A stretch of DNA of 64,000 nt from CALGTL01 sp963579135 (GTDB lineage Bacteria > Chloroflexota > Dehalococcoidia > Lucifugimonadales > Australimonadaceae). A model generated the notes under the pieces. That model was given only the letters and a program-made list of their open reading frames with translations. It was not told the origin of the DNA and made no database searches. Each line of letters starts with the position of its first letter. Position 1 is the first letter of the stretch. Shown one piece after another: positions 26,016 to 33,964 of the stretch. The DNA lies in assembly GCA_963579135.1 (NCBI GenBank), contig CAUZFB010000001.1, positions 62,001 through 126,000 of the forward strand, given 5' to 3'. The translations under genes were made by a program, and so were the position numbers.

Positions 26016-26450
26016 ATGACCAATGAACGCATCTTTTATTCTGACTCCAACGGTATCCGCATCGGAACCACGGAGATGACATTCGCGGCCCATAAGTACG
26101 GGACGCGGAACGTGTCGTCGGCGAGCATCGAGACGGAGAGCCGCCGGAAGTGGCCGGGGATGATGATGATGGTTATCGGTTGGGCGTTGTTAGTTGGTGG
26201 TTTCTGGGCGGATTCGTTCCAGACGATGATGATGGGGGCGGCAGGCTTCGCGGGTGGGTCGTTCTACTTCTCCCGCCGTAAACCGACGTACGGGCTGCGG
26301 TTGAACACGGGGAAGGGACCGGTGTTCGTGGTGGCGTCCCGCCGAAAAGAGTTCCTGGAGCAAATCAAGGAGGCGGTCGATCGGTCGATCGACGCTTCTC
26401 GGTCTTCCAGCCAGTCCAACGTTAGCGCGGGGATCGAACCTCAGGCGTAA
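26016..26450 (+). CDS. DUF6232-like small membrane protein
   Basis: A 144-residue protein: an N-terminal beta-rich stretch (FYSDSNGIRIGTTEMTFAAHKYGTRNVSSASIE), two hydrophobic helices (about 48-84), and a C-terminal PH-like strand pattern (YGLRLNTGKGPVFVVASRRKEFLEQIKEAVDR). This layout matches DUF6232, whose function is unknown. It starts 12 bases after cimA, so it may share its transcript, and overlaps the end of the glycosidase gene by ten bases tail-to-tail. Confidence 0.7.
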   Translation: MTNERIFYSDSNGIRIGTTEMTFAAHKYGTRNVSSASIETESRRKWPGMMMMVIGWALLVGGFWADSFQTMMMGAAGFAGGSFYFSRRKPTYGLRLNTGKGPVFVVASRRKEFLEQIKEAVDRSIDASRSSSQSNVSAGIEPQA

Positions 26451-27706
26451 GCCATGTCGAGGGCGAGGGCAGACCAGCCGAACGATCGGGCGCCCATGCC
26501 CTGCCCGCTGAGAGGATTGTAGTACTCGTGAAGGCCTTGCTTGGCGACAAGCTCAACTGTGCGAGCGGCGAGGTGCTCGGCGTTTTCACTGTGCCCGTGG
26601 GCGCGCATGCCACGCCAGACGAGCCAGTTCGTGTTGATCCAAGTGGGACCCCGCCAGATGAGCTTATCCTCGCGGGGGTCGAAAGCGCTTTCGGTGGCTG
26701 CGACAGAGGGGATGGGATAGCGCAGCCAGAATTTGTCGCGGCGGAGAATGTGCCTGTCGACTATCTCGTCGACGATGTCCTGAGGGATATTGGGCATAAC
26801 GAGGGGTACGAGCGCGCCGACGGTGAGGGGCTGCACGCGACGCTCGTCAGCACCGATGAGGCTCATGAAGCCGCCATTGGCGCGATCGAGCATCTTATCG
26901 AGCATGGACGAAGTGACCTTGGCCGCCATGGCGTCGTAGGCGACGGCTGATCGGCTGTTGCCCTGACTGCGGTGCATGCGGGCCATGGTGGCGAGAGAGT
27001 CGGCGTAAACGCCGTTGACCAGCGCTTCCTTGACGTAGAAGCGGCGCTTGCTGAGCATCTTGGCGCTGTTGTAGCCGGCGAGCCAGTTCAGGACGTCGAT
27101 GCGCCGATTCTTGAACCCTGCCCTCCAACGACCGGGGGCGCTCTTGAACCCGAGGACTTCGTCAAAGACGGGGGACTGGTCGGTGCCAGCTTCGTAAGGT
27201 GAAACGATGACGATGAGCCCGTCGTCGTCGGGGACACGGTTGGTCGAGAGCCACTCGTGGTAGGTGTCGAGGGCGTGCATGAAGCGCGGCGGGATGGCGA
27301 CGTCGCCGATGATCTCGCCGACGCGCTCGACTGCTTGGGCCAGGACTGGGGGCTGGATTAGGCCAGAACTGCGCAAGCGTTCGCCAGGAACGGCTTGGCC
27401 GTAGGCCCAGGGGTGGGCGATGCCGCCAAGCTTGGAACCCCAGAAGTGCATGTGCCCGATGAATCCATCGTCACGCTGAGTGGCGACGAGGGTCTCAAGC
27501 TCGCGTAGGGCTTGGTCGGGGTCGACGTGGGCAATGGCGATGGCATGGAAGCAGGAGTCCCAGAACCATTGCCACTGGTACTCGTGGGGGGAAGGGCAGA
27601 GGTAGGAATAGTCGAAGTTGAGGCTGTGGTCGTGGCCTTGCTTTAGGTTGCTCTTGGCCATGCGCTTTACGAGGGCGGTGATCTGCTGGACGTCTGGGCT
27701 TTCCAT
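26441..27706 (-). CDS. GH63-like (mannosylglycerate hydrolase type) glycoside hydrolase
   Basis: A 421-residue (alpha/alpha)6-barrel protein with WQWFWDSCFHAIA near residue 45, QRDDGFIGHMHFW, SPYEAGTDQSP with the putative acid Asp near residue 180, and HEYYNPLSGQGMGARSFGWSAL near the C-terminus with the putative base Glu. This pattern is typical of MGH1/GH63 bacterial enzymes acting on mannosyl- or glucosylglycerate, compatible solutes. No signal peptide, so cytosolic. ATG 27706 has no Shine-Dalgarno; CATACT lies six bases before it, and an in-frame TTG occurs at 27724. Confidence 0.8.
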   Translation of the reverse strand: MESPDVQQITALVKRMAKSNLKQGHDHSLNFDYSYLCPSPHEYQWQWFWDSCFHAIAIAHVDPDQALRELETLVATQRDDGFIGHMHFWGSKLGGIAHPWAYGQAVPGERLRSSGLIQPPVLAQAVERVGEIIGDVAIPPRFMHALDTYHEWLSTNRVPDDDGLIVIVSPYEAGTDQSPVFDEVLGFKSAPGRWRAGFKNRRIDVLNWLAGYNSAKMLSKRRFYVKEALVNGVYADSLATMARMHRSQGNSRSAVAYDAMAAKVTSSMLDKMLDRANGGFMSLIGADERRVQPLTVGALVPLVMPNIPQDIVDEIVDRHILRRDKFWLRYPIPSVAATESAFDPREDKLIWRGPTWINTNWLVWRGMRAHGHSENAEHLAARTVELVAKQGLHEYYNPLSGQGMGARSFGWSALALDMAYA

Positions 27707-28143
27707 GAGAAAAGTATGGCGCAACGAACGGACGAGAAGGAATGGCTTCTCGTTCCCGGTAGATGCCGGTCTCCGTGGAGGCTCAATCGTTGATCTCTTG
27801 GCCGAGGGAGTGTGAAAGACCCGTTCAACTGCGCTACGCTCCGCTCAGGAACAGGGGGCGCGGCGGGAAGTGAAGGTCGCCCGGCGCTCCGGGAAGGCGT
27901 GCGCGCAGGGGTAGCAGCCGAGATGAACGTCATCGGGATAGCGACGCCGTTCACGGAATACTCACCACAGCGTGAGCTTCCGGTTCCCGCCGAGTGGGTT
28001 GCGCGCGACCCGGCATAGCTCAGCGACGTGATGCGACGGAAAATCAAAGAACACAACGCGACCGCTCACCCAGGCCAGGCGACGTAGGGGACGCACACGG
28101 GAGGTCGTCTCGCAAGGCGCTGGGGCGTGGCCCCTGGCGCGCG
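27707..28143. other. Repeat-bearing intergenic region
   Basis: Holds an R1 repeat copy (27822-27862), a fragment of the R2 repeat (27870-27895) and a 31-codon open frame from ATG 27922 that matches nothing I recognise. No supported gene. Confidence 0.5.
27822..27895. repeat. R1 copy 2 followed by an R2 fragment
   Basis: CGTTCAACTGCGCTACGCT and CGCTCAGGAACAGGGGG match R1. TGAAGGTCGCCCGGCGCTCCGGG matches the last 25 bases of R2. Here the order is R1 then R2, the reverse of other loci. Confidence 0.6.
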
Positions 28144-28953
28144 TTAGTACTTGCCTTGGCTGGCCCAGGCAGCGCCGTCGACAGGAAGGCCGATGCCGCT
28201 GATGAATCCTGCTTCGTCGGAGTGGAGGAAGAGGGCCGCGTAGGCGACGTCCCAGGCCGTGCCCATGCGGTTGCCGAGGGGGACACGGGCGTTGCGCATG
28301 GCGATAAGCTCTTCGCGTGGCATGCCTGCGGCGACGCGGGCTTCGATGGCCATGGGTGTGTTCATGAGGCCGGGGAGGATGGCGTTGACTCGAACGCCGC
28401 CGTCGGCGTGAGCCATAGCGAGGTTCTGGGTGAGGGCGATGACGGCGGTCTTCATGGTCTTGTAGCCGATGTAGGGGTAGGCCTCAAGGACGGCGAGCGA
28501 TGAAATGTTGACGATGGAGCCGCCCCCCTGCCCTCGCATGATGGGGATGGCGTGTTTGCAGGCCATCCAGTGGCTCTTGAGGTTCACGGCGAAGCTGCGG
28601 TCGAAGGCTTCCTCTGTCATATCGACGGCTACAGCGTCCCCGAGGGCAACGCTGGCGCCGACGTTGTTGTGGAGGATGTCGAGGGAGCCGTAACGGCTCG
28701 CGATGTCGGTGATGAGCGCCTTCACAGAGATCTCGTCGGTGGCGTCAATCTGCACGGCGGCGGAGTCGTTTCCTTCTATACTGATGAGATCGACGGTATC
28801 CTGTGCTGACTCGAGGTCACGATCGGCGACGATGACGCGGGCGCCTTCTCGTGCGAGTGCGATGGCGGTGGCCCTGCCGTTGCCGATGGTTTCGCCGGGG
28901 GTCTGCCCGCCGCCTACGATGATCGCGACCTTGCCTTCAACGCGTCCTGCCAT
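28144..28953 (-). CDS. Short-chain dehydrogenase/reductase
   Basis: A 269-residue NAD(P)-dependent oxidoreductase with a Rossmann fold: GGGQTPGETIGNGRATA at the nucleotide-binding loop (a variant longer TGxxxGxG), NNVGA near residue 90, a catalytic Ser in NISSLAV, and YKTMK as the YxxxK motif. The start is ATG 28953 with GGAG upstream; a much longer open frame to 29265 runs through the R2 repeat and is rejected. Substrate unknown. Two further SDRs lie at 40.8-42.7 kb. Confidence 0.88.
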   Translation of the reverse strand: MAGRVEGKVAIIVGGGQTPGETIGNGRATAIALAREGARVIVADRDLESAQDTVDLISIEGNDSAAVQIDATDEISVKALITDIASRYGSLDILHNNVGASVALGDAVAVDMTEEAFDRSFAVNLKSHWMACKHAIPIMRGQGGGSIVNISSLAVLEAYPYIGYKTMKTAVIALTQNLAMAHADGGVRVNAILPGLMNTPMAIEARVAAGMPREELIAMRNARVPLGNRMGTAWDVAYAALFLHSDEAGFISGIGLPVDGAAWASQGKY

Positions 28954-29105
28954 GATGTTTGTCTCCGTGGGGCTTGGTTGGGGAAAGGATAAAAGATTGC
29001 GGGCCGCTGTGGGTGGGTGGTGGCGGCGGACGTGGGTCGCCGGGCTGTTAGACGCTCGCCAGCTCTGGGCTGGGGGAGAGACAGGACGGTCGTGGTTGAA
29101 TCTTA

Positions 29106-29225
29106 TGGCCTGGACCCCCCCCCCCGGGCTCGGTGGAGGCCCGGTTGTGGATGAGATCGGTGCGAGCCCTCGGATCTCTTGGACTTCGCCCGCTGGGACT
29201 AAGGGTCGCTCGGCACTCCGGAAAT
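29106..29225. repeat. Interspersed repeat R2, copy A
   Basis: Shares GGTGGAGGC, GATGAGATCGGTGCGAGCCC, TCGGATCTCTTGGACTTCGC and GGTCGCTCGGCACTCCGG with the copies at 40470-40580, 42734-42819 and 56796-56895. It is followed by R1 at 29264-29303. Confidence 0.8.
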
Positions 29226-29263
29226 TGGGAAGGGTGAGAGGTCCCTTCGCGTGACTTAAGGGC

Positions 29264-29303
29264 ACGCTCTTCGACTAAGCTGCGCTCAGGAAAGAGGGGC
29301 GGC
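29264..29303. repeat. Interspersed short repeat R1, copy 3
   Basis: GCTCTTCGACTAAGCTGCGC followed by TCAGGAAAGAGGGGCGG, matching 6652-6695. It sits about 40 bases after R2 copy A. Confidence 0.7.
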
Positions 29304-29338
29304 GTGCCGGGCGCGAAGTGTCGATGGTACGCGTCAGT

Positions 29339-30118
29339 TCAGTACTTGTGGATGAAGTCGAGGACCATGCGGTTCCAGGTCTCCGGCTGCTCCCAATGAG
29401 CGGCGTGCCCGGCTTCTGGTACGAGGGCGAACTTGCTGTTGGGGATGCGGCTAGCCATGGTCTGGATCATGGGCGGTGCGGCGTAGAGATCAGCTCCGCT
29501 GGCCAGTATGAGGGTTGGTGTCTCTATGGTTTCGAGGAGATTGAGCGTGAAGTCGTTGCGCATCTTCTCACGCTGGGCTGTGGCGTGCCGGCTGGCCTCC
29601 TCGATCTGGACCCAGCGGTCAACGCCAGCCGAGTGCGCCGTACGGTAGCTCGGCCCAAGCTCGCGGAACCATGCCGGCAGCGATTGAAACTCAGGAATCG
29701 TTTCGTATCTGCTTCCGCTGCGCGCGTATTCCGGATCCCGACGCAGGATGCCGCCGCCCCAATGAGAGATAACCAGGCTGCGGAGGGCCTCTGGATACGT
29801 CAATGTGTAGTCGAGCGCTGCCGAACCTCCCGCGGCGGTGCTTACGAGGTGTAGGCAGGCGAGGCCAAGGTGGTGGACAAGGGAGTGAAGGTCATCGGCG
29901 GCGTAGGTGGTCAGCTGCTCCGCTGAGGTACTTTTGGACTGGCCCCAGCCTCGACGATCGTAGGTGATACAGCGATAGCCAGCCTGAGTGAAGGCGGGGA
30001 GTTGCTGCTCCCATGCTTGGGTGTTGCCGGAGGTGGCGTGCAGGAAGACGACGGGTGTGTTGTTGCCGCCAGTGTCCTGGTACCAAAGGTCTGCGCCGGG
30101 AAGGTGTAGGTGGGGCAT
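29339..30118 (-). CDS. Alpha/beta hydrolase-fold protein with Ala in place of the nucleophile Ser
   Basis: A 259-residue alpha/beta hydrolase: HATSGN oxyanion region (27-32), YDRRGWGQS, then LVSTAAGGSAALDY where GHSMGG normally stands, an acid Asp in SGADLYAAP and His in AGHAAHWEQPE. The G-x-S-x-G serine aligns with Ala, so ordinary esterase chemistry is not expected, although the Asp/His pair is kept. It could be a non-hydrolytic fold member or use another mechanism. ATG 30118; monocistronic between repeats and the RCC1 remnant. Confidence 0.82.
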   Translation of the reverse strand: MPHLHLPGADLWYQDTGGNNTPVVFLHATSGNTQAWEQQLPAFTQAGYRCITYDRRGWGQSKSTSAEQLTTYAADDLHSLVHHLGLACLHLVSTAAGGSAALDYTLTYPEALRSLVISHWGGGILRRDPEYARSGSRYETIPEFQSLPAWFRELGPSYRTAHSAGVDRWVQIEEASRHATAQREKMRNDFTLNLLETIETPTLILASGADLYAAPPMIQTMASRIPNSKFALVPEAGHAAHWEQPETWNRMVLDFIHKY

Positions 30119-30325
30119 GTTGGCTTTCGGAGAGGGGGGTAGGGAACGTTAAGGCGAACGGACTTGCAAGAACACTTCGCATCGTATCGTGTCATACGTG
30201 CCAAATCGTGCCATTACCAAGTTCTGGTATATTTCCGGCGCCCGGCCGATATAGATGCTATTAGAGACGTTGAGCAGCATTTGCCGCCGCTCGCATCAAA
30301 GGATACGCACCTGCTGATGATCTGA

Positions 30326-30460
30326 TTGGGGACCTTCACTCTTATCGCAATAGCCATCCTTCTATCGGCGGGTTCTACATCTGCCACGGCCGACGCAGGT
30401 GTCTCCATCGCAAGCTCTCACGCCTGCGGCTTGACCGCGACCGGCGGCGTGCAGTGTTAG
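30326..30460 (+). pseudogene. RCC1-repeat protein remnant (signal peptide plus start of one repeat)
   Basis: From TTG 30326 the frame encodes a signal-peptide-like stretch (FTLIAIAILLSAGSTSATADA) and then VSIASSHACGLTATGGVQC before a TAG. The latter matches the start of an RCC1 repeat (S/H-x-CALT-x-GGVxCWG), cut right after the Cys. No further repeats follow, because tex begins 35 bases later. Most of the gene has been lost. The rest of 30119-30325 shows nothing supported. Confidence 0.55.
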
Positions 30461-30497
30461 TGTGATTCGAGTCGATTGCGGGTACATTAAGCCAGTG

Positions 30498-32675
30498 ATG
30501 GCTAATTCGAGTACCAAGGCAATAATCGATTCCCACGTTGCAACGATTGCAGCGGAGCTGGGCGTGCGCGCCGGGCAGGTGCGGGCAACGGTGGAGATGC
30601 TGGATGGCGGGGCGACGATGCCGTTCATCGCTCGCTATCGCAAGGAAGCGACGGGCGAGCTAGACGAGGTGGCGGTGGGGTCGGTACGGGACAGGATCGC
30701 CCAATTACGCGAACTGGATGAGCGTTGTCAGGCGATAGTGGCGTCGCTGGAGGAGCGAGGGCTGCTCACGGATGAACTGTGCGAGCAGCTCATGGCGGCG
30801 CGGTCGATGGCGAAGCTTGAGGACGTGTACCTACCGTTCCGGCCAAAGCGCCGGACGAGGGCGACAATCGCGCGGGAGCGCGGGCTGGAGCCCCTGTCGG
30901 AGTTACTGTGGGCACAGGAGCCGGGCACGGATGTAAACGCTGCGGCGCGGGCGTACGTGGATCCTGAGAATCGAGTGGCGGACGAGGCGGCTGCGCTGGC
31001 GGGGGCGCGCGACATCATGGCAGAGTGGGTGAGTGAGGATGCGTGGGCCCGAGCGACGTCGCGCGATCTGTTCGCGCGACGGGGTCTGCTCCGCTCGCAG
31101 GTGGCGAAGGGCAAGCAGGAGGAGGGGGCAAAGTTTCGCGATTACTTTGACGCCGAAGAGCTTGCGTGGAAGGCCCCGTCACACCGGGTGCTTGCGATGT
31201 TCCGCGGGGAACAAGAGGGCATGCTCTCGGTGCAGTTGGAACCGTCAGAGGCGGAGGTGGTCGAAGCGCTGGGTCGGCATTTTCTGGTGGAGGGCGCCGG
31301 CGGCCCGGACGCGAATGAGGCGTCGGGACAGGTGGAGACGGCGCTGATGGATGGCTACAAGCGGTTGCTGGGGCCGTCGATGGAGACGGAGATGCGGAAC
31401 GCGCTGAAGGAGCGCGCGGATGCGACGGCGATAGCGGTGTTCGCGGAGAACCTGCGCAAGCTGTTGCTGGCGGCGCCGCTGGGCCAGAAGGCGATCCTGG
31501 CGATTGACCCGGGGTTTCGGACGGGGTGCAAGGTGGTTTGCCTTAATCGGCAAGGGGCGCTGCTGCACTCGGACACGGTGTACCTGCACCTGGGTGCGGA
31601 GCGCGAGGCGATAGAGGCCCAAAAGATCGTTGAGATGGCGAAGCGCTACAAGATCCAGGCGATCGCGATCGGCAATGGGACGGCGGGGCGCGAGACCGAG
31701 GCTGTGGTACGCAAGCTCAAGTTCCAGTCACCCGTGGCGATCGTGATGGTCAACGAGAGCGGAGCGTCGGTGTACTCAGCGTCGGCGGTGGCACGCGAGG
31801 AGTTCCCAGATCACGATCTGACGGTACGCGGCGCGGTGTCGATTGGGAGGCGTTTGATGGACCCGCTGGCGGAGCTGGTAAAGATTGATGCGAAGGCAAT
31901 CGGCGTGGGGCAATACCAACACGATGTTGACCAGACGGCGCTGGTACAGCGCCTGCACGACGTGGTGGTGAGCTGCGTGAATCTGGTAGGCGTCGATCTG
32001 AATACGGCAAGCCCGAAGCTGCTGGCGTTCGTGTCCGGTCTGGGGCCCTCGCTGGCGAAGTCGATTGTGCAATACCGTGACAAGCAGGGCGCGTTCAAGT
32101 CGCGCGCTGATCTCCTGCAGGTGCCGCGCTTGGGGCCGAAGGCGTACGAGCAAGCGGCGGGGTTTCTCCGTATACCAGGGAGAGCGAATCCGCTCGATTG
32201 CAGCGGTGTGCACCCGGAGAGCTATGGAGTGGTGCGTCAGATGGCGAAGGACCTAGGGTGCGACGTGTCGCAGCTGATGAGCGACGAGGACTCACGGACG
32301 CTGGTGGACGTTGCGGACTACGTCACAGAGTCGGTGGGCCTGCCAACGCTGGCGGACATCATGGCTGAGCTTGCGAAACCCGGTCGCGATCCACGCGATG
32401 CGTTCGCAGCCTTCAGCTTTTCAAACGAGGTGCACTCGATCGAGGACCTGCGGCAGGGGATGGAACTCCCTGGCGTAGTGACGAACGTTACGGCGTTCGG
32501 CGCGTTCGTGGATGTGGGAGTGCACGGCGATGGGCTGGTGCACATCAGCAGGCTGGCGAACCGATTCGTGAGCGACCCGAACGACGTTGTGTCAGTGGGC
32601 CAGCAGGTATCGGTGACAGTGTTGGAGATCGACCTGGAACGCAGGCGAGTGTCGCTGTCGATGGTGGGCGTTTAA
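30498..32675 (+). CDS. tex: Tex family RNA-binding transcriptional accessory protein
   Basis: A 725-residue protein with the full Tex layout: N-terminal helical HTH region (IAAELGVRAGQVRATVEMLDGG, PFIARYRKEATGELDE), YqgF/RNase H-like domain (ILAIDPGFRTGCKVV; NGTAGRETE), helix-hairpin-helix domain (ELNTAS-like VDLNTASPKLLAFVSGLG; LLQVPRLGPKAYEQAAGFLRI) and a C-terminal S1 domain (LPGVVTNVTAFGAFVDVGVHGDGLVHIS). It binds nucleic acid and influences transcription. The ATG at 30498 is preceded in frame by GTG 30495; TACATT lies six bases before the GTG and no Shine-Dalgarno is seen. Confidence 0.95.
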   Translation: MANSSTKAIIDSHVATIAAELGVRAGQVRATVEMLDGGATMPFIARYRKEATGELDEVAVGSVRDRIAQLRELDERCQAIVASLEERGLLTDELCEQLMAARSMAKLEDVYLPFRPKRRTRATIARERGLEPLSELLWAQEPGTDVNAAARAYVDPENRVADEAAALAGARDIMAEWVSEDAWARATSRDLFARRGLLRSQVAKGKQEEGAKFRDYFDAEELAWKAPSHRVLAMFRGEQEGMLSVQLEPSEAEVVEALGRHFLVEGAGGPDANEASGQVETALMDGYKRLLGPSMETEMRNALKERADATAIAVFAENLRKLLLAAPLGQKAILAIDPGFRTGCKVVCLNRQGALLHSDTVYLHLGAEREAIEAQKIVEMAKRYKIQAIAIGNGTAGRETEAVVRKLKFQSPVAIVMVNESGASVYSASAVAREEFPDHDLTVRGAVSIGRRLMDPLAELVKIDAKAIGVGQYQHDVDQTALVQRLHDVVVSCVNLVGVDLNTASPKLLAFVSGLGPSLAKSIVQYRDKQGAFKSRADLLQVPRLGPKAYEQAAGFLRIPGRANPLDCSGVHPESYGVVRQMAKDLGCDVSQLMSDEDSRTLVDVADYVTESVGLPTLADIMAELAKPGRDPRDAFAAFSFSNEVHSIEDLRQGMELPGVVTNVTAFGAFVDVGVHGDGLVHISRLANRFVSDPNDVVSVGQQVSVTVLEIDLERRRVSLSMVGV

Positions 32676-33063
32676 GCGGAGTTCCGGGGGACGTGGGACA
32701 AAGAGAAGGCAGATGGATGTTGGTTTCGCCCCGGCTGTTTAAGTTATTCAGTTCCCTGCTAGCCGTTGGCTCCGTTCCTACCGGGGGTCGTACCCGGATG
32801 GCGCGCCCTCAGTTGAGAGGTTCTTGCTTGCGTGTAGGTCGTTTTCACGGAGCTTCCGAGGGTTTCCTGTTGCCCGATCGCTCGATGCTCATGCGCACCG
32901 GAGGCGGGCTGCCAGCGGATAGTCCCACTGGTGGTTCAGGATGTCTATTTTTTCCCTGACCATATGGCGCCTCCTAACACTTCTGGGTCTTCGTACTGTC
33001 GTGGGAGGGTACTCCGGCTCCCTTGCGACAGAAGGCGCTTACGTAAGGGTCACATAGGCTCTG
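32676..33063. other. Intergenic region between tex and a methyltransferase
   Basis: About 390 bases between convergent genes. There is an imperfect hairpin near 32997-33031 (TGTCG-GGGAG with CTCCC-GCGACA) whose loop sequence GGTACTCCGG recurs near 40735. An 88-codon open frame (32693-32959) has no recognisable features and I do not call it. Confidence 0.4.
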
Positions 33064-33867
33064 CTACTTGGTGAGGACGGCGACGACGGGGACGAGGAGG
33101 CCTCGCTGGGCAGAGGCGAGGACGTTTTTCATGAGGACGCCAAAGTCGGGGAAACGCATGATGACGCTGAAGTTGAGACTGGGGCTGGAAAAGGTGGGGG
33201 GCCGGGACGGGCCAGCACGTGATTCTTCCCAGGCAGTGATGGTGAACCCCGCGTCAGTGGTGGTTCTCTGGAAATCGGCGGAAGTGACGAGGAAGTCGAT
33301 GTCGGCAGAGGGTGCCCAGGGAACGGGGTAGTCGCGCGCACCGGGGTTGTCCTCCATGACAGCCTGCATCACGAGCGTGCCGCCAGGCTTCAGGATGCGG
33401 TGGGCCTCCTTGAGTGCGGCGGCCTTGTCCTCGATGTTCATGAGGACGTTCTGGCTCCAGACGACGTCGAATGCGTCGCCGTCGAGCCCGGTGGTGGCGA
33501 TGTCACCAACAGCGCAGGAGACCTTGTCGGCCAGGCCCAAGAGGACATTAAGGGGGCCAGCCGCTTCGATAAAGTCATCGGCGAGATCCATGCCGACGAC
33601 GTTGCAGCCGTAGGTCTTGGCGAGGAAGCGGGCTGGCCCGCCGATGCCACACCCCGCGTCGAAAACTTGCGAATCCGAGTTGATCTCGCTGCGTTCGGCG
33701 AGGGCTTTGGTGGCAGGTAAGCCACCGGTGTGGAACTGGTCGATGGGCGCGAGGTCTTCGATGGTGGCGGTCGCTGGGTCGATGTCAGCTTGGCGGAGCG
33801 CGGTGAGGATACGGCGGTAGATATCGTCGTGCCCGTAGTGCGCTTTGATTTCGGGGCTGAGGTCCAC
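33064..33867 (-). CDS. Class I SAM-dependent methyltransferase
   Basis: A 267-residue methyltransferase: IDQFHTGGLPAT precedes motif I VFDAGCGIGGPARFLA, then VVGMDLADDFIEAA (motif II), DVVWSQNVLMNIEDKAAALKEAHRILKPGGTLVM and a substrate-binding C-terminal part. The HTGG-type start resembles small-molecule methyltransferases of the sarcosine/ubiquinone kind; substrate unknown. The start GTG 33867 with AAAGGA six bases before is chosen over a longer open frame. The next gene upstream on the same strand is the binding-protein gene at 33965, about 100 bases away. Confidence 0.85.
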   Translation of the reverse strand: MDLSPEIKAHYGHDDIYRRILTALRQADIDPATATIEDLAPIDQFHTGGLPATKALAERSEINSDSQVFDAGCGIGGPARFLAKTYGCNVVGMDLADDFIEAAGPLNVLLGLADKVSCAVGDIATTGLDGDAFDVVWSQNVLMNIEDKAAALKEAHRILKPGGTLVMQAVMEDNPGARDYPVPWAPSADIDFLVTSADFQRTTTDAGFTITAWEESRAGPSRPPTFSSPSLNFSVIMRFPDFGVLMKNVLASAQRGLLVPVVAVLTK

Positions 33868-33964
33868 CGCTGTTCCTTTGCCACTTAGATAGCCACTGAC
33901 AGGAGGCGGGCGCCGGATAGTTTTCGGCGCCCGCTCTCGTGATGATTCGCGCTTCCAGGCGACG

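Larger units (their letters stand above)
28954..29338. other. Repeat-bearing intergenic region
   Basis: Contains one full R2 repeat and one R1 repeat (listed separately), including an 11-base C-run. No gene is supported here. Confidence 0.55.

Noticed and set aside
28954..29265. Long N-terminal extension of the SDR gene
   Set aside because: It runs through the R2 repeat; the Rossmann fold begins at ATG 28953, which has its own Shine-Dalgarno.
30317..30328. In-frame TGA after an ATG ahead of the RCC1 remnant as another Sec codon
   Set aside because: Only two codons precede the TGA and there is no Cys-aligned position or redox motif; start at TTG 30326 is simpler.
32693..32959. 88-codon open frame between tex and the methyltransferase
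   Set aside because: No Shine-Dalgarno, no recognisable domain, composition typical of non-coding GC-rich DNA.
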